64,000 nucleotides of DNA from Candidatus Gastranaerophilales bacterium (GTDB lineage Bacteria > Cyanobacteriota > Vampirovibrionia > Gastranaerophilales > Gastranaerophilaceae): contig CALVBO010000002.1 of the NCBI GenBank assembly GCA_944325835.1, forward strand, positions 176,176 to 240,175, written 5' to 3'. The first letter of the stretch is position 1, and each line of letters begins with the position of its first letter. The position numbers and the translations under genes were made by a program. The notes beneath the pieces were generated by a model. That model worked only from the letters and a program-made list of their open reading frames with translations. It was not told the origin of the DNA and searched no databases. This document shows, in pieces, positions 52,372-60,756 of this stretch.

Positions 52372-53533
52372 TCTTTTCAAATCTGTATTTTGTGAAAAGA
52401 TTTGAAATTCCTGCAACGAAAAAGCCCATAACGCCAATACTAAAAGCATAAGGAACCATATTCACAAGGCTCTTTTGCCTTGCAAGCTTTCTAAATTCCG
52501 CATTTACATTTGTTCCGCGCTGTTTAGCGAGTTTGCCGGCGAGTTCAGGAAGTTCATTCATCGACGGAACTTTCAAATCTTTACCGATAATATCCTTACA
52601 TTTTCCACCCTTTTGCAGCAAGCGTTTAAACCCATTTTCAAAAAGTTCGGAACCCGTAATAACATAAAAACCTACAAGCGGATAGCGGAAAAGTGTTTCA
52701 AGGAAATTCTGACGGCCTCTGTCCTTTGCCGCGCCGAAATATCCTAACCCGCCGATAACAACACATGAAGTCAATTGTCCTTTTCCAAGCGCAAGTTTGC
52801 CATTCTCGCCGTTAAATTCCAACGAGCAGTATTTATCAAAGAATTTTTGTGCTTTGCCGTCTTTTTTGAAAAACTTAGAACCCGGAGCAAGGATTGCTTC
52901 GCCGATATTTTGTAAAACTTTACTGTTTGCACCTTTTTTAGCCATCAAAATCCCGCCGCCGATACTTAAAGCGCAAGCCGCAGCCGCACGTTTAATATTT
53001 TTCTTTGAAGAAGCCTCTACGCGCTCTTGAACATCAGAATTTTCTTCTTTTTTATAAAGGCTTGCGATATTATTAAAATCGCCCTGTTTAAAGGTTTTCA
53101 GTGTAAAGAGATTTTTAATATAATTGAGAGAAAATTCAATAAGCGGAATCGTAAGCGCGCACATCGCAAGCCCTGCCTTTGCAGCCATAACACGCTTATC
53201 AACTTTGCCGTGTCGTTTCATCAATTGCGAATACGGAATTGCAACCTGTTTTTTCAACTCAGCATTCAGACCGGAAGAAAACGGCTTTCTGAAAATATTT
53301 TCGCCCAGAAAAGTCGGAACAAAGTATACAAGCCCGCTTTCCGCAAGTTCCAAAAATGTATTTTCCGCCAAATCCGCCTTACTTCTCGCAAATGTCGCCT
53401 TAGGAACAAGGTTGGTTGCCGTATCCTGCACAAATCTTGATCCCGAAAGCCCGTTTGCCTTCTCCTGATATGCGACAAACTTTGAAACACTCTTTAACGG
53501 CTGGGATAATGTATTTATTAAATTGACTGTCAT
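52358..53533 (-). CDS. Hypothetical membrane-associated protein
   Basis: 391 residues, not recognised. The ATG at 53533 (M-T-V-N-L-I-N-T-L) has GGAG 10 nt upstream. Several hydrophobic glycine/alanine-rich segments (around residues 115-135, 180-200, 255-275, 360-380) lie between lysine-rich helices. F-G-A-A-K-D occurs late, and the style of sequence is like the other lineage-specific proteins here. No enzyme motif seen. Confidence 0.65.
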   Translation of the reverse strand: MTVNLINTLSQPLKSVSKFVAYQEKANGLSGSRFVQDTATNLVPKATFARSKADLAENTFLELAESGLVYFVPTFLGENIFRKPFSSGLNAELKKQVAIPYSQLMKRHGKVDKRVMAAKAGLAMCALTIPLIEFSLNYIKNLFTLKTFKQGDFNNIASLYKKEENSDVQERVEASSKKNIKRAAAACALSIGGGILMAKKGANSKVLQNIGEAILAPGSKFFKKDGKAQKFFDKYCSLEFNGENGKLALGKGQLTSCVVIGGLGYFGAAKDRGRQNFLETLFRYPLVGFYVITGSELFENGFKRLLQKGGKCKDIIGKDLKVPSMNELPELAGKLAKQRGTNVNAEFRKLARQKSLVNMVPYAFSIGVMGFFVAGISNLFTKYRFEKTNLS

Positions 53534-53777
53534 TTCTTTTTTCTCCATAAACTAAAAAACCTATACAAACTTCTGTACAGGCAGTTAATTTTATGAAAAA
53601 CTCAAGCTAACCTGTACGAAACTACAGGCGCCACCAAGAAAAATTCAAATTTAATAAATTTATTTTATTCATACTACTACTGTAACTAAAAGAAAAACTC
53701 TTGTCAAGGGTTCAAGACGAAATTGACACAAAAGGCTAAACCATGGTATCTTAATAAAAGCAAAAAGGAGATATTAA

Positions 53778-54053
53778 ATGGGTATTATCCAGAACATTAA
53801 AATCAACAAAAACTTAAAAATGGCGATAGGTCAGCTTGAAGGCATTCTGAAAATGATTTTGACAAAACGCGACAGCGTAGAAGTCAGCGACCAGCTGAAC
53901 GCAGTTCAGGCCTTGATTAAGAGCTGCCAGACAGATATTATCAAAGACGAGATAACTCTTCACATCGAAGACATTGTTGCAACGCCTGATGCTGCCGACA
54001 GAAAAGCTAAAGTGGACAAACTCGTAATCTACATTGACAGAATGATTAAATAA
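53778..54053 (+). CDS. CsoR/FrmR-like small helical protein without the usual metal Cys
   Basis: 91 residues. G-Q-L-E-G-I-L-K-M-I near residue 18, then V-E-V-S-D-Q-L-N-A-V-Q-A-L and a later H follow the outline of the DUF156/CsoR/FrmR repressors. The Cys that normally precedes the D-x-x-x-Q element is absent (S-V-E-V-S-D-Q) and the His-x3-Cys pair is not seen; a single Cys (K-S-C-Q-T) remains. It may have lost metal sensing or be an analogue. AAAGGAGAT before the ATG. Stands alone. Confidence 0.5.
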   Translation: MGIIQNIKINKNLKMAIGQLEGILKMILTKRDSVEVSDQLNAVQALIKSCQTDIIKDEITLHIEDIVATPDAADRKAKVDKLVIYIDRMIK

Positions 54054-54092
54054 ATCAAGAAAGATTTTGCGTGACGAATAGAACTGCTTTTT

Positions 54093-55454
54093 ATGTTTGA
54101 GAATGAAGAATTAAGGCTTAATATAGAAAACTTTTCCAATCTCGGCTACGGCATAGCCCGCCGGGATGGGCAGGTTGTGTTCGTAAGCAACGCCTGCCCG
54201 GGGGACGAAGTTGATGTTAAAATCGACAAGGTGTGCAAAAATTACGTTTATGCTTCAACGCAAAAAGTTATAACGCCGTCACCTCACAGAACCGAATCCG
54301 TTTGTCCGCTGCAAAAAGTTTGCGGTTCATGCCAGCTCGGGTTTATTGATTATGAATATCAACTTGAACTAAAACGCCAAAATGTCGAGGATGCAATGCG
54401 AAAAATCGGCGGTCTTGAGATTGAAGTAAATCAGCCTGTTTCAAGCCCGCAAACGCTTCATTACAGGCATAAAATCCAGTATCCGGTCAGCGAAACCAAA
54501 AATTCCAAACGCATTCTTGCCGGCTACTACAAACAAAAATCACACGAAATCGTTAATATAAAATATTGCCCTGTACAGCCTGCAATTTGTGACGAAATTG
54601 TAGAATTTATCCGCAACAAAGCCTTTGATTTCGGAATTTCAGGCTTTAACGAGAAAAAGCACTCGGGAGATTTACGCCATATTGTATTAAGAGTTTCGGC
54701 AGATTCCGGCAAGGTGCTTGTGACACTTGTCGTTAATGCAACTCAGGCTTTTGCGCGTCTGAGAGATTTTGCACAAAGTATTTATGACGAATTTGACACG
54801 GTTACAGGTGTCTGTGCAAACTTTAACCCTAAAAAAACAAATGTTATTCTCGGTGAAAAATCCGAATGCCTGTGCGGAAAAGATTATATAATTGAGCGGA
54901 TTTTAGGTAAAACTTTCAAAATCGGTGCAAATACATTTTTCCAAATCAACCCTAAAAGTGCCGAAAACATTTTTGCCCACGTAAAAAAACACATTTCAGA
55001 AAATTTTGACCGGCCGACAGTGCTTGACGCATATTCGGGCGTCAGCGCCTTCGGCATAACCGTCAGCGATGTGGCAAAAGAAGTTGTTTGCGTGGAAGAA
55101 AATACCGCCTCGTGCAATCTTGCCCGCGAAATCGCACGCGAAAATAAAGTCAAAAATATTGAAATTAACAATATGGACGCAGGCAAATTCTTTGCGCGTG
55201 AAGAGCGCAAGTTTGATGTCGTAATCCTTGACCCGCCGCGCAGCGGCTGCACCCCTGAATCTCTTGACAACGCCCTGAAAGTGTGCAAAGGGCAGATAAT
55301 TTATGTAAGCTGCAACCCGGCAACACTTGCACGTGATCTCAAATATTTAACAGAAAAAGGTGCAAAAGTTTCAGGCAATATTCAGCCCTTCGACATGTTC
55401 TGCCACACGTACCATATTGAAAATGTTGCAATTATTGATGTTACATCAAATTAA
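54093..55454 (+). CDS. 23S rRNA uridine C5-methyltransferase (RlmD/RlmCD type)
   Basis: 453 residues. N-terminal TRAM domain (I-E-N-F-S-N-L-G-Y-G-I-A, P-G-D-E-V-D-V), a 4Fe-4S cluster site C-P-L-Q-K-V-C-G-S-C-Q with a later Cys (K-Y-C-P-V), and an SAM methyltransferase domain with D-A-Y-S-G-V-S-A-F-G, D-P-P-R-S-G-C and the catalytic V-S-C-N-P-A-T-L-A-R-D. The exact uridine target is not decided by sequence. Ends tail to tail with the RelA/SpoT-like gene, overlapping by four bases. Confidence 0.9.
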   Translation: MFENEELRLNIENFSNLGYGIARRDGQVVFVSNACPGDEVDVKIDKVCKNYVYASTQKVITPSPHRTESVCPLQKVCGSCQLGFIDYEYQLELKRQNVEDAMRKIGGLEIEVNQPVSSPQTLHYRHKIQYPVSETKNSKRILAGYYKQKSHEIVNIKYCPVQPAICDEIVEFIRNKAFDFGISGFNEKKHSGDLRHIVLRVSADSGKVLVTLVVNATQAFARLRDFAQSIYDEFDTVTGVCANFNPKKTNVILGEKSECLCGKDYIIERILGKTFKIGANTFFQINPKSAENIFAHVKKHISENFDRPTVLDAYSGVSAFGITVSDVAKEVVCVEENTASCNLAREIARENKVKNIEINNMDAGKFFAREERKFDVVILDPPRSGCTPESLDNALKVCKGQIIYVSCNPATLARDLKYLTEKGAKVSGNIQPFDMFCHTYHIENVAIIDVTSN

Positions 55455-56713
55455 CCACGTTTTGCTTTCGCAGCTTCACGTTTTATTCTGGCATCTCTTT
55501 TAGCAGCTCTTGCAAGCGGGGTAAGCTGGTTGTATCCCAAACCTCTTGCCAGAATATCTTTCGGAGCAGTCAAGAACTTATCTCGTGCCCTTCGCGCAAA
55601 ACTTTCAGGAGCCTTTAACCGTTCTCCAATATAAGTCCAACGGGTATATTCGGCATGTCTGCGCTGCAATTCTTTTTCATTTTTATCAGCTAACGGAGCA
55701 AGTCTTTCATCAAGAGGCTCATAGTCAACATGCTTATTACATTTTTTCTTATAAACAGCGTCTTCAAGTAAGTCTTTGAAATTTTCAATATCACGACCCA
55801 TTATCTGAAGCTCGCCTGTAGACCCGTCAGGTAAAATAAAGTTTACATGAATCGCCTGATATCCGTTTGGCAAATCTTTACCACTGTTAGCACTTACATC
55901 CGGATACGTTTTACGACAAACTTCTACGAATTCAGCAAAATCCTTACCGTCGGCATAGTTGAAAAATTCCGGACGCTTCATCGCTCTTATAGCTTTGTCA
56001 TCCAACTTGATGCCCAGATCCTTTTGATATCCTTTTTGTACCCAATCCGGAATTGATGTAATTACAGGCCTGAAACTTTCAACCTCTTTTACTTTGAGTT
56101 TTCCGTCTTTAACGATTTGTCCCAGGATTTGCAACACCTTTTTTACCGCTTTTTTAGAGGAATCACGTAATACAATTCTTCCGCCGATAATATCATCTAT
56201 CAAACCTGCAGCATCTTTTCTTCCGCTGTAAATTACAGGATCCGCACCGTTTTCAATAGCATCCTGCTTAGCTTTGAAACCAACGGAGTTTAACTTTTCG
56301 TCAATATGTTCAGCAGATTTAATACGGAACCCAAGGCTTTGAATAATCCTGTCATCATTCTCTGTAGAAATATATTTCCCGAAATACTGGTTCATAACAT
56401 TTTGAAAATATCCCATAGGAACTTCAGCATTTCTTTCTAATTCTACAGCTACCTTATAGTTAAAGTCATCAATTCTGCCTTCCGCAACCTTATTGGCTCT
56501 CAATCCATTTACAAGTTCACCTGCAGCCTCAGCTGCTTCTTTTAAAACCTTAGCCTTTCCCGAAAAGGATACCGTATCTCGCGCCAGAGGTGCGAGATTA
56601 GAATTTGCCGGCAAATTCTGCTTTTGAGCCGGAAACGCAAAAATATTTAAACCTTGCGGTTTATTACTAACACTACTAGATCGGGTAAAATTTGGGGTAA
56701 TTGTAAGATTCAT
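55451..56713 (-). CDS. RelA/SpoT-like nucleotidyltransferase-domain protein with lineage-type N-terminus
   Basis: 420 residues. ATG at 56713 with AAGGAG 9 nt upstream. Residues 1-55 are low-complexity with V-S-F-S-G-K-A-K, similar to the F-G-A-K motif elsewhere in the window. The region about 110-330 follows RelA/SpoT synthetase order: F-R-I-K-S-A-E-H-I-D-E-K-L, a D-D-I-I-G-G-R-I-V-L element (D-x-x-G-x-R), L-P-N-G-Y-Q-A-I-H-V and G-E-L-Q-I-M. No hydrolase, TGS or ACT domain is present. The tail is basic and helical. It could synthesise (p)ppGpp or a related product, or act as a toxin/effector like other stand-alone synthetases; not proven. Confidence 0.65.
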   Translation of the reverse strand: MNLTITPNFTRSSSVSNKPQGLNIFAFPAQKQNLPANSNLAPLARDTVSFSGKAKVLKEAAEAAGELVNGLRANKVAEGRIDDFNYKVAVELERNAEVPMGYFQNVMNQYFGKYISTENDDRIIQSLGFRIKSAEHIDEKLNSVGFKAKQDAIENGADPVIYSGRKDAAGLIDDIIGGRIVLRDSSKKAVKKVLQILGQIVKDGKLKVKEVESFRPVITSIPDWVQKGYQKDLGIKLDDKAIRAMKRPEFFNYADGKDFAEFVEVCRKTYPDVSANSGKDLPNGYQAIHVNFILPDGSTGELQIMGRDIENFKDLLEDAVYKKKCNKHVDYEPLDERLAPLADKNEKELQRRHAEYTRWTYIGERLKAPESFARRARDKFLTAPKDILARGLGYNQLTPLARAAKRDARIKREAAKAKRG

Positions 56714-56858
56714 AAACACACACTCCTTATTTGGGTATACAAAGTATAAGACAAAGCAAACTAAAAAGTGCTATTTTTATAGCAGAAGTTAATAATTCGT
56801 TACAATACATTGTTGACTGAACTTATAAATTATACATAATACTGGCTGGGAACTTAAC

Positions 56859-56887
56859 TTGACCCCGGTATTTTTTTACAGTAGAAT
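56859..56887 (+). promoter_or_regulatory. fabI promoter
   Basis: TTGACC (56859-56864), 17 bp, TAGAAT (56882-56887). A second possible promoter, TTGACT-16-CATAAT, lies about 45 bp upstream and resembles the pilin promoters. Confidence 0.6.
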
Positions 56888-56924
56888 GGAGGTGTCGTAA
56901 GACTTTTAAATAAGGAGAAATTAT

Positions 56925-57728
56925 ATGGGATTAATGACAGGTAAAAAAGGGCTTATTTTCGGCGTTTCAAACAACCACGGTATCGCTTACGGTATCGCAA
57001 AACAACTCTTTGAAGAAGGCGCTGAAATAGCTTTTACATACGCTAACGAAGTAATGGAAAAACGCGTTAGACCTCTGGCAGAAGAAATGAACGCTAAAAT
57101 CATTCTTGAATGTGATGTTACAAAAGAAGAAGATATCAAAGCTGTTGTTGCCGAATGCGAAAAAGTTTACGGGAAATTAGACTTTGTAGTTCACGCTGTA
57201 GCATTCGCGGCAAGAGAAGATTTGCAAGGAAGATTTATTGACACTTCTCATGCCGGCTGGGATCTGGCAATGGGTGTAAGCGCTTATTCACTCGTTTCAA
57301 TCTGCCGTAACGTAGAACCTATTATGAACGAAGGCGGCTCAATTTTAGCTCTTACTTACCTCGGTTCTGAATACGTTGTAGCAAACTACAACATTATGGG
57401 TGTTGCAAAAGCTGCGTTAGAAGCTTCTATGAGATACCTTGCAGCGGATTTGGGCAAAAAAGGCGTCAGAGTTAACTGTATCTCCGCAGGTGCTGTTAAA
57501 ACTCTTGCATCAAGCGGTATTGCCGGATTTGGCAAAATGCTGAAAGCCGCAACCGTGAAAGCTCCTTTAGGCAGAAATGTTTCACTTGAAGATGTAGGAC
57601 GCGCAGGTCTTTACCTTGCATCAGATCTTTCAAGCGGTACAACCGGCCAAATTTTGTATGTAGACTGCGGCTGCCATGCTGTTTACGCTTCATTAGAAGA
57701 AATGGAACTGCTTACAAAAGATATGTAA
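56925..57728 (+). CDS. fabI: Enoyl-[acyl-carrier-protein] reductase (NADH)
   Basis: 267 residues. Last reductive step of fatty-acid elongation. G-V-S-N-N-H-G-I-A-Y-G-I-A (nucleotide loop of divergent SDR enzymes), C-D-V-T at the second strand, H-A-V-A-F-A, and the catalytic Y-N-I-M-G-V-A-K (Tyr-x6-Lys near 155-162) are as in FabI. AAGGAG 5 nt upstream of the ATG. Monocistronic, with its own promoter and terminator. Confidence 0.94.
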   Translation: MGLMTGKKGLIFGVSNNHGIAYGIAKQLFEEGAEIAFTYANEVMEKRVRPLAEEMNAKIILECDVTKEEDIKAVVAECEKVYGKLDFVVHAVAFAAREDLQGRFIDTSHAGWDLAMGVSAYSLVSICRNVEPIMNEGGSILALTYLGSEYVVANYNIMGVAKAALEASMRYLAADLGKKGVRVNCISAGAVKTLASSGIAGFGKMLKAATVKAPLGRNVSLEDVGRAGLYLASDLSSGTTGQILYVDCGCHAVYASLEEMELLTKDM

Positions 57729-57743
57729 AATTTATACACAGAG

Positions 57744-57773
57744 GGCGCCGGAGCTATGCTCCGGCGCCTTTTT
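57744..57773 (+). terminator. Terminator after fabI
   Basis: GGCGCCGGAGC, TAT, GCTCCGGCGCC, TTTTT: an 11-bp perfect GC stem. Confidence 0.9.
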
Positions 57774-57806
57774 GATATCTCCTGTAAAAAATACTAAAAG
57801 AACTTG

Positions 57807-57834
57807 TTGACAACAAAAATTTATTTGGTAAGAT
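57807..57834 (+). promoter_or_regulatory. Promoter of tRNA-Glu
   Basis: TTGACA (57807-57812), 16 bp, TAAGAT (57829-57834). It predicts a 5' leader of about 65 nt before the mature tRNA. Confidence 0.65.
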
Positions 57835-57905
57835 AATATTTGTCGATAGCCGAAAGGACATTAGATTTTCAGATTAAGATGTGCTGACGGAATCGAGTAA
57901 GATAG

Positions 57906-57981
57906 GCTCCCATCGTCTAGAGGCCTAGGACACATCCCTTTCACGGATGCGGCAGGGGTTCAAATCCCCTTGGGAGTACCA
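57906..57981 (+). tRNA. tRNA-Glu (anticodon UUC)
   Basis: 76 nt with encoded CCA. Acceptor stem GCTCCCA / TGGGAGT (first pair G-T), D arm with TCTAGAGGCCTAGGA, anticodon loop CTTTCAC giving UUC, and T arm with AGGGGTTCAAATCCCCT. A terminator follows directly. Confidence 0.95.
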
Positions 57982-57982
57982 T

Positions 57983-58016
57983 AAAAAAGCTGATAACTCC
58001 GGTTATCGGCTTTTTT
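57983..58016 (+). terminator. Terminator after tRNA-Glu
   Basis: AAAAAAGCTGATAAC, TCCG, GTTATCGGCTTTTTT. Confidence 0.85.
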
Positions 58017-58018
58017 AT

Positions 58019-58198
58019 TATATTCATAACGCGATTTTATGAACCCCTGCTAAGCGAAGCTTAGCCATAAGGGTTCAAGCGCGAACGAGCTAAGGCTGGA
58101 GCGTTTTTGTTCAAAGCGATAAAATCGCTGGAGAACAAAACGCGGAATTGCCGTTAAAAGCGAGTGAGCAAGACAATCCCCTTGGGAGTACCATAAAA
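58019..58198 (+). repeat. Palindromic insert flanked by a duplicate of the tRNA-Glu 3' end
   Basis: 58175-58198 (AATCCCCTTGGGAGTACC plus ATAAAA) is an exact copy of the tRNA 3' end at 57964-57987, 211 bp apart. Between them lie a terminator and palindromic segments (AAGCGAAGCTTAG region; AGCGATAAAATCGCT). This could be a tandem duplication or the mark of a very small insertion at the tRNA 3' end. No gene is seen in 58019-58320. Confidence 0.65.
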
Positions 58199-58320
58199 GG
58201 GGGCTATAACACACGTTATGATCTGTTTTATTATCATTTAAAATATCTTAATAATCAGGGGGTTTGCAAGCAACTTTTTTTGTTGTAGAGTTTTGTTATA
58301 ACCATAGTAGGGTGTTGTGT

Positions 58321-60600
58321 ATGAAGTTGCAAAATATTAACTCGATTAATCAAACTTCTTTTGGGCAGGCTAAAGATTCTAGCAGGAAATCTTTAGTAAA
58401 AGAATACGCCCTGAATACAAGCCTCGGCTTAACAGATAAAATAACCGATTTGTACTCCGGCCGAAAACGCAAGTCCTACGAAGCAATTACACGGTTTGAA
58501 AAGGGAGAGATTAGCGAAAAAGAACTTCACAGCGAACTCAAACGCCGCTACAACGCAAGAAAAGAATCCGGCGAACTTTTAGGCGATTTAGTTGTAAGCG
58601 CGGCATGCTTCAATGTTTTCAAAAATATCAGCAAATTAAGCTCTGTAACAGAACTTTTTAAAAACGGTCTGGGCAAGAAAACGACCGGAATTGCACTCGC
58701 AGCATCAGTTCTCACCGGAACAGTTTTAAATCCGGTAGTTTCCGCTGTTGACAAGCTTTTTGCCGGCAAAAATGAAAAGAAGAAAAAACGCCCTCTGCTT
58801 GACAGATTTGCCCTCGGAGCGCTAAACGGCCTTGCATCTCCGCTTCTTGCAACATCTCACCTTGCGCTTACAATCCCTGCCCTTTTGGGTATTAACACTG
58901 GCGCACGCTATCTGGCAGACAGGAAATCAGATAAAAGCATTCAAGATTACTTCCAAATCCAAAAAGATAACCTTGATCTTCATCTTGCGGGTTCTGCAAT
59001 AGGATTGGGGCTTTTAGCGTCTAAAGGCAAAGGGGTCATTAAATCTTGGGATGAAGCCTGCAAAAAAGCAAAAGCTAATCATCAGGAACTGAAAGCTTTT
59101 GAAAGCCCGTATGGCAGAACCTTTAATCTCGAAGAGTTCATTGTAAGACAGAATAAACAATTACAAGAAGAGTTAGGAACAATTCTTTCTAACATTTATT
59201 GGGCGCCGCATGAAAATAAAATTATCGACTCAAATATTTTACTTGCAAAATTTCTACAAACAATTCCGGATAAAAATATTGACAGCATAAAAACAATTAA
59301 AGATGTTCCGATTTCTGATGAACTAAAACAGGCGATTAAAAACCTTAAAGGGGCATGCCGTCCGTCATACACACCTCAGGAGGCCCAAGCTGTTATTAAT
59401 AAAGCCTACGGCGACAGATACACAATTGTGCGCGAAAAACCGTTAGGTGTCGGAACAGTTGCGGAAACATACCTTGCCAAAGACAACACCTCCGGCGAGG
59501 AAGTCGTAATTAAATTCCTGAAAAAGGGCATGAACAAAGAAAAAATAGAAGCTGATCGCAAACAGGCTCTTGATTTACTCGCAAAATCCGATTTGCGTGA
59601 CAACAAAGAAGAATTTTCATATTATACAAAATTCCTCAACACAATGTTTGATGCGTGGGTAAAAGAAACAGACTTGTCACTGGAAAAAGAAGCCGCTGAA
59701 ATTATGGCTTCTAATGCGAAAAAATTCAACGTTGTAAAACCTATCGCAGTCAAAGACAACGTTTACGTAATGGAAAAGGCTAAAGGCGTTCAGTTAAATA
59801 AACTGGATGAAGAACTTAAACGCCGCAATATGACTTTAACGCAGGAACAAATCAAGAAACTTATTATGAACTATAATGAAGTATTCATTGAGCAATTAAT
59901 TTCAATTCCGCGCAGCGGTCAAAAAATGGTTCAGGCAGATCCGAATTCAGCCAATATCTTCATCGACCTTGATAACCTTGATAAGCCGATAACCTTCCTT
60001 GATTTAGGCAATGTTCTGCGCTATGACAACCTGACGGCAACACGCAATGCGTTAGGCCACCTTGATTTTATCTTCGGCAACTCAAGAGGACTTGCTAAAA
60101 CAAACCTTGAAGGCGCAATCCTTCCGGAAGGTCTTGGTTACAATCAGGCTGTGGAAAAACTTACCGCAGAACTGGATAAACATATTTTCAATAACAAAAC
60201 ACAGGTTCCGACACCAAATGCAATTAACGATTTCTGTGCACAGGTAATGCGCGAAATGAAAATTATTCCAAACGCCAACAACGCAAACCTGATAAAAGCG
60301 GAAACTACCTACTTTGCCAATATTTTTGAACTCAGAAACAAAATTCAAAGCGGCTTAGCCCAAGAAATAGAAAAACAAAACGCTCTTGGAGATCAGTTAA
60401 AACGTATGATGAGAGAAATGAAAGAAACCGGAGATTTTCAGGCTCTTGTCCGCTGTATTTTGACAGAAATTTACACTTCCGTTAAAAACGCTTCCTTCAA
60501 AACCCAAAAACACGCTTACAAGGAAATTCAGGAAAGAATTCATTACATTGAAACCCATAAAGAACAAGCGCTCACGACATTCTACGGGTTATTGAATTAA
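58321..60600 (+). CDS. ABC1/UbiB-like kinase-domain protein with membrane-associated N-terminal region
   Basis: 759 residues from the ATG at 58321. Residues 1-18 include S-F-G-Q-A-K, the lineage-type motif. About 95-215 has several hydrophobic glycine/alanine-rich segments. From about residue 375 an ABC1-like atypical kinase domain follows: P-L-G-V-G-T-V-A-E-T-Y-L-A with V-V-I-K-F-L-K-K (ATP Lys), E-T-D-L-S-L-E-K-E-A, Q-A-D-P-N-S-A-N-I-F (A-D-P-H-P-G-N equivalent, His changed to Asn) and F-L-D-L-G-N. Known relatives act in quinone or lipid metabolism. The fusion to this N-terminus is unusual; function unknown. Confidence 0.72.
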   Translation: MKLQNINSINQTSFGQAKDSSRKSLVKEYALNTSLGLTDKITDLYSGRKRKSYEAITRFEKGEISEKELHSELKRRYNARKESGELLGDLVVSAACFNVFKNISKLSSVTELFKNGLGKKTTGIALAASVLTGTVLNPVVSAVDKLFAGKNEKKKKRPLLDRFALGALNGLASPLLATSHLALTIPALLGINTGARYLADRKSDKSIQDYFQIQKDNLDLHLAGSAIGLGLLASKGKGVIKSWDEACKKAKANHQELKAFESPYGRTFNLEEFIVRQNKQLQEELGTILSNIYWAPHENKIIDSNILLAKFLQTIPDKNIDSIKTIKDVPISDELKQAIKNLKGACRPSYTPQEAQAVINKAYGDRYTIVREKPLGVGTVAETYLAKDNTSGEEVVIKFLKKGMNKEKIEADRKQALDLLAKSDLRDNKEEFSYYTKFLNTMFDAWVKETDLSLEKEAAEIMASNAKKFNVVKPIAVKDNVYVMEKAKGVQLNKLDEELKRRNMTLTQEQIKKLIMNYNEVFIEQLISIPRSGQKMVQADPNSANIFIDLDNLDKPITFLDLGNVLRYDNLTATRNALGHLDFIFGNSRGLAKTNLEGAILPEGLGYNQAVEKLTAELDKHIFNNKTQVPTPNAINDFCAQVMREMKIIPNANNANLIKAETTYFANIFELRNKIQSGLAQEIEKQNALGDQLKRMMREMKETGDFQALVRCILTEIYTSVKNASFKTQKHAYKEIQERIHYIETHKEQALTTFYGLLN

Positions 60601-60681
60601 AGCAATCTTCCACCGCCCGGTTTCAGCCGTATGTAAGCATTTTTGGTTAGTTACAATTCTTAACAAATTTATTATTATCTC

Positions 60682-60709
60682 TAAAGTTTATCAGCCAAAA
60701 GTCCGACAA
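60682..60709 (+). promoter_or_regulatory. Sigma-28 (FliA/SigD)-like promoter before the MGLAASQ gene
   Basis: TAAAGTTT (60682-60689), 12 bp, TCCGACAA (60702-60709). The E. coli FliA consensus is TAAAGTTT-N11-GCCGATAA. The same pair with the same spacing is found before the next paralogue at 63930. Confidence 0.6.
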
Positions 60710-60756
60710 CGTAGATAAGAAATCAATTAACTTACCTACGAAAGGAACGGATTACA

